Assembly (NCBI GenBank): GCA_041687095.1
Contig: JAWLCQ010000105.1
Location: forward strand, 1-16,289
Direction: 5' to 3'
DNA from: JAWLCQ01 sp041687095
GTDB lineage: Bacteria > Planctomycetota > Phycisphaerae > SM23-33
Length of the DNA: 16,289 nt
This document shows positions 14,510-16,289 of the stretch, piece after piece (the first letter of the stretch is position 1; every line of letters starts with the position of its first letter). The position numbers and the translations under genes are program-made. The notes beneath the pieces are model-generated. The model was not told the origin of the DNA and ran no database searches. It saw only the letters and a program-made list of their open reading frames with translations.

Positions 14510-14552
14510 TTCACGCCTTCACGAATCCGCCCGTGACGGACGAAGGCGTGAA
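14510..14552. repeat. Subterminal hairpin of element 2
   Basis: TTCACGCCTTC (14510-14520) pairs perfectly with GAAGGCGTGAA (14542-14552) around a 21-nt loop. It is the counterpart of the 13-bp hairpin at 3597-3630 in element 1, in the same position relative to the left terminus (starting 7 nt in). Confidence 0.75.
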
Positions 14553-14576
14553 GAGAAGAAGCAGCCCCGAAGAAGG

Positions 14577-14665
14577 GGATTACGCAGATTCGAGGATTGC
14601 GCAGATTGAGGAGAAGAACATGGCTCTTCGGTCTAATCTGCGTAATCCTCGAATCTGTGTAATCC
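14577..14665. repeat. 31-bp inverted repeat inside element 2
   Basis: 14577-14607 (GGATTACGCAGATTCGAGGA...) is the reverse complement of 14635-14665 with two mismatches in 31. The 27-nt loop has its own GAAGA/TCTTC pair. Each arm is itself two tandem GGATTRCGCAGATT units. Its AT-rich character contrasts with the GC-rich surroundings. Confidence 0.75.
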
Positions 14666-14835
14666 GGCTCTCTCCGGCTGTTTCTTCAGGTTCCTGTTCC
14701 TGCCTGGGAAACGTGAATGGTTACGCGGATTGCGGATCTCCGATTCGCCCGAGTGGCGCCGGAACGCTTGCGCAAGGGGTTCGTCCGCTTGCATCGGTTT
14801 GAGTTGATACGGCTGGATCAGGAATCATCCGACGC

Positions 14836-14841
14836 TATAAT
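14836..14841 (+). promoter_or_regulatory. -10 box of the encapsulin operon
   Basis: A perfect TATAAT, 41 nt before the cargo start codon, giving a 5' leader of about 35 nt. No good -35 is at the usual 16-18 nt distance (CTGGAT at 17 nt); TTGATA occurs 26 nt upstream. A weak -35 suggests an activator may be needed. No obvious Fur-box was recognised. Confidence 0.5.
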
Positions 14842-14882
14842 GCCAGCAGACTTTCCCACGCGAAACGAAAGGAGAACGCCGC

Positions 14883-15269
14883 ATGCCGCTGGACTATCAC
14901 GAGCTTCGGGAGAACCTGCCCCCCGAGGTCCAGGACCTGCACCGCGCAGTCGCCTCCATCATCGAGGAACTCGAGGCCGTGCAATGGTACACCGAGCGCG
15001 CCACCGTCGCCCCCGACGCCGAGCTGCGCTCCGTCCTGGAGCACAACCGCGACGAGGAGATCGAGCACGCGATGATGCTGCTGGAGTGGATCCGGCGGAA
15101 CTACCCCGGGTTCGACGAGAAGATGCGGACGTACCTGTTCAAGGACGCCCCCATCGTCCAGTTGGAGGAACTCGCCGACGCCCAGGGCGACGGGGAGGCC
15201 AAGGCCGGCGCACCGGCCATGGGCGAGGGCAGCCTGAACATCGGATCACTGAAGAGCAAGGGAGCATAA
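14883..15269 (+). CDS. Encapsulated ferritin-like protein (EncFtn), encapsulin cargo
   Basis: 128 residues. Iron-oxidising cargo of an encapsulin shell; two-helix protomers pair to make a ferroxidase centre. Aligned by eye with the Rhodospirillum rubrum EncFtn I remember, EELEAVQWY (28-36) and DEEIEHAMMLLEW (57-69) supply the metal ligands: Glu29, Glu59 and His62 for E32, E62 and H65, with Glu28/Glu31 at the entry site and Trp35/Tyr36 retained. LRTYLF-like KMRTYLFKDAPI closes the domain. A flexible Ala/Gly linker (about 99-115) leads to the loading peptide GSLNIGSLK (116-124). AAAGGAG eight nt before the ATG. Three nt separate it from the shell gene, so the stoichiometry is set within one mRNA. 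Role: iron storage and detoxification. Confidence 0.95.
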   Translation: MPLDYHELRENLPPEVQDLHRAVASIIEELEAVQWYTERATVAPDAELRSVLEHNRDEEIEHAMMLLEWIRRNYPGFDEKMRTYLFKDAPIVQLEELADAQGDGEAKAGAPAMGEGSLNIGSLKSKGA

Positions 15270-15272
15270 TCC

Positions 15273-16076
15273 ATGTCAACGATACTGAAACGCGAGCAGG
15301 CCCCGATCAGCGACGCGGCGTGGCAGGAGATCGACAGCCAGGCCGCCCGCTCCCTCCAGAACACCCTCGTCGCGCGGAAGATTGTGGACTTCTGCGGCCC
15401 GCACGGTTGGGAGGCGGCGGCCGTCAATACCGGACGGCTCGACGTGAAGGACCAGCCCCAGGGCAAGCTGACGTGGGGGGTGCGGCGGGTTCTGCCGCTC
15501 ATCGAGGTCCGCGTGCCCTTCCACCTCTCGCAGATGGAGTTGGACAACGTGGTCCGCGGAGCGAAGGACCCGGATCTGGACGCCTTGGAGGCGGCGGCGA
15601 GGGAGGCGGCGCTGTTCGAGGACGGGGCCGTCTTCAACGGATTCGCCGCAAACAACATCACGGGCATGATCGCCGCGTCCGACCATGAGCCCCTGCCGCT
15701 CCCGCAGGACGGATCGGCGTATCCCGGCCTCGCCGTCCGCGCCACCACCCTCCTCCGCGACGCCGACATCGGCGGCCCCTATGCCCTGGTGCTGGGCAAC
15801 GACGAGTATATCGCCCTCCTCGCAGCATCGAGCCCGGGCTACCCGCCCTACCAGGCGGTGCTGGAGATCCTCGGGGGCGGGGTGTACGTGTCCCCGGCCA
15901 TCCAGGGCGGGCTGATCGCCTCGACGCGCGGAGGCGACTTCGAGCTGAGCGTCGGGGTGGACTTCGCCGTCGGCTTTGCCGATCGCGACCGCCACAACGT
16001 CGAACTCTACCTGACGGAGTCGTTCACCTTCCGCGTCCTCGAACCCCGCGCCATCATCCCCCTCCGCCGGGCGTGA
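15273..16076 (+). CDS. Family 1 encapsulin shell protein
   Basis: 267 residues, typical for family 1 encapsulins, which share the HK97 phage capsid fold and assemble into icosahedral protein compartments around cargo. Seen: the N-terminal REQAPISDAAWQEIDSQAAR, which in the family lines the inner face and binds the cargo peptide; VNTGRLD; RRVLPLIEVRVPFHLSQMELDNVVRGAKDPDLDALEAAAREAA typical of the P-domain and spine helix; AIFNG-like AVFNGF; and the C-terminal VGVDFAVGFADRDRHNVELYLTESFTFRVLEP. It starts 3 nt after the cargo stop, with GGGAG nine nt upstream inside the cargo's last codons, so translational coupling is likely. The gene ends just before a strong stem-loop. Coupled function: an iron-filled nanocompartment in the cytoplasm. 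Confidence 0.97.
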   Translation: MSTILKREQAPISDAAWQEIDSQAARSLQNTLVARKIVDFCGPHGWEAAAVNTGRLDVKDQPQGKLTWGVRRVLPLIEVRVPFHLSQMELDNVVRGAKDPDLDALEAAAREAALFEDGAVFNGFAANNITGMIAASDHEPLPLPQDGSAYPGLAVRATTLLRDADIGGPYALVLGNDEYIALLAASSPGYPPYQAVLEILGGGVYVSPAIQGGLIASTRGGDFELSVGVDFAVGFADRDRHNVELYLTESFTFRVLEPRAIIPLRRA

Positions 16077-16089
16077 CCCTTCGCCGCCG

Positions 16090-16127
16090 CCCGGACGGCG
16101 CGGGTCGTCTGACCCGCGCCGTCCGGG
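16090..16127 (+). terminator. Encapsulin operon terminator hairpin
   Basis: CCCGGACGGCGCGGGTC (16090-16106) pairs perfectly over 17 bp with 16111-16127, tetraloop GTCT. It starts 13 nt after the shell-gene stop. No T tract follows (GAGATGCG), as with other hairpins in this window. Confidence 0.8.
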
Positions 16128-16138
16128 AGAGATGCGTG

Positions 16139-16289
16139 CCTGCGCCGCAGATCCCCCGACCCGCCCCACACGCCTGCGATCCCCACACGCCTGCGATCCG
16201 GATTCCTTCCCCCCCGAGCGCCTGCGACGGGGATCTCCTGACCCGCCTCACGCGCTTGCGACGGGGGTCTCCTGACCTCGTTGGTCTCC
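16139..16289. repeat. Imperfect tandem repeats at the right edge
   Basis: CGCCTGCGACGGGGATCTCC followed by TGACC at 16219-16243 repeats at 16253-16277 with two mismatches (34-nt period). Shorter related pieces are CGCCTGCGATCC at 16171-16182 and 16188-16199, and a more diverged copy near 16139-16165. The array may continue past the window. No coding frame is supported here. Confidence 0.6.

Larger units (their letters stand above)
14495..14732. mobile_element. IS66-like MITE 2 (222 bp) with 8-bp target duplication
   Basis: The element itself runs 14503-14724. Ends: GTAACCGTTCACG (14503-14515) and CGTGAATGGTTAC (14712-14724), a 13-bp inverted repeat with one mismatch. Directly outside both ends is GCGGATTG (14495-14502 and 14725-14732), a perfect 8-bp direct repeat. 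Inside are a subterminal hairpin and a 31-bp inverted repeat. No transposase. GTAA ends plus 8-bp duplication fit the IS66 family, so trans-mobilisation by such a transposase is the inferred origin. Confidence 0.7.
14419..14882. other. Divergent intergenic region, EIIA / encapsulin operon
   Basis: 464 bp between two divergent transcription units. It holds, left to right, the EIIA promoter candidate (14447-14475), the 222-bp transposon-like element with 8-bp flanking repeats (14495-14732), and the encapsulin-operon -10 box (14836-14841). Open frames crossing it read repeat phrases and are not believed. Confidence 0.75.

Noticed and set aside
14500..14802. Plus-strand ORF overlapping element 2
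   Set aside because: It translates the inverted repeat (SRIAQIEE, LRNPRICVIRL) and starts on the element's terminal repeat; no coding evidence.
14883..15269. Bacterioferritin or rubrerythrin instead of encapsulin cargo
   Set aside because: Only 128 residues with one pair of helices and a GSLNIGSLK tail, beside a shell gene; classical ferritins have four helices and about 160 residues.

Overview
The window is about 70% GC by eye and reads as bacterial chromosome from a planctomycete-like lineage, possibly near the Phycisphaerae. That is inferred from three things: an excisionase-type HTH fused to a PTS EIIA domain, a ThiD2-like/ThiE fusion, and intergenic DNA crowded with degenerate short repeats (GGGTTYGTT-type, AATCCGAAA-type and GATGAACGCAGAT-type) of the kind that produce spurious ORFs in planctomycete assemblies. 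No rRNA, tRNA, CRISPR array or transposase gene was seen.

Layout. 1-1420 holds no convincing gene; it is a mosaic of hairpins and short repeats. On the + strand follow a heparinase II/III-like lyase (1421-3556), a 734-bp repeat-rich gap, serine hydroxymethyltransferase glyA (4291-5538) and a ThiD2-like/ThiE thiamine phosphate synthase (5754-6800). Next is a block of six minus-strand genes; in transcription order: HTH-EIIA (14418-13711), DUF58/vWA protein (13667-12762), HtrA/Deg protease (12341-10827), Hsp20 (10694-10269), Lon (10263-7549) and a membrane-anchored zinc-ribbon protein (7422-6901). thiE and the zinc-ribbon gene converge on a strong shared hairpin. Transcribed rightward from 14883 is a two-gene encapsulin operon: an encapsulated ferritin-like cargo (14883-15269) and the encapsulin shell (15273-16076), closed by a perfect 17-bp stem-loop.

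How the genes work together. HtrA, Hsp20 and Lon form an envelope/cytoplasm protein quality-control cluster; hsp20 and lon are 5 nt apart and surely co-transcribed. EIIA and DUF58 are 43 nt apart and probably one unit. Cargo and shell together should make an iron-storing nanocompartment: the cargo keeps the Glu/His ferroxidase residues and ends in a GSLNIGSLK-type loading peptide. glyA and thiE are ordinary metabolism.

The most notable unexplained structure is a pair of non-autonomous transposon-like elements, 3590-4020 (431 bp) and 14503-14724 (222 bp). Both begin and end with GTAACCGTTCACG-type terminal inverted repeats and carry the same subterminal hairpin, and each has a large internal inverted repeat. 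The second is flanked by a perfect 8-bp direct repeat (GCGGATTG) and the first by a 6/8 match. A GTAA terminus with an 8-bp duplication is the signature of the IS66 family, so I read them as IS66-related MITEs. Other points of interest are a 104-residue basic Ala/Lys/Pro tail on Lon, the head-to-head 21-nt palindromes inside the larger element, and the dispersed GGGTTYGTT repeats.
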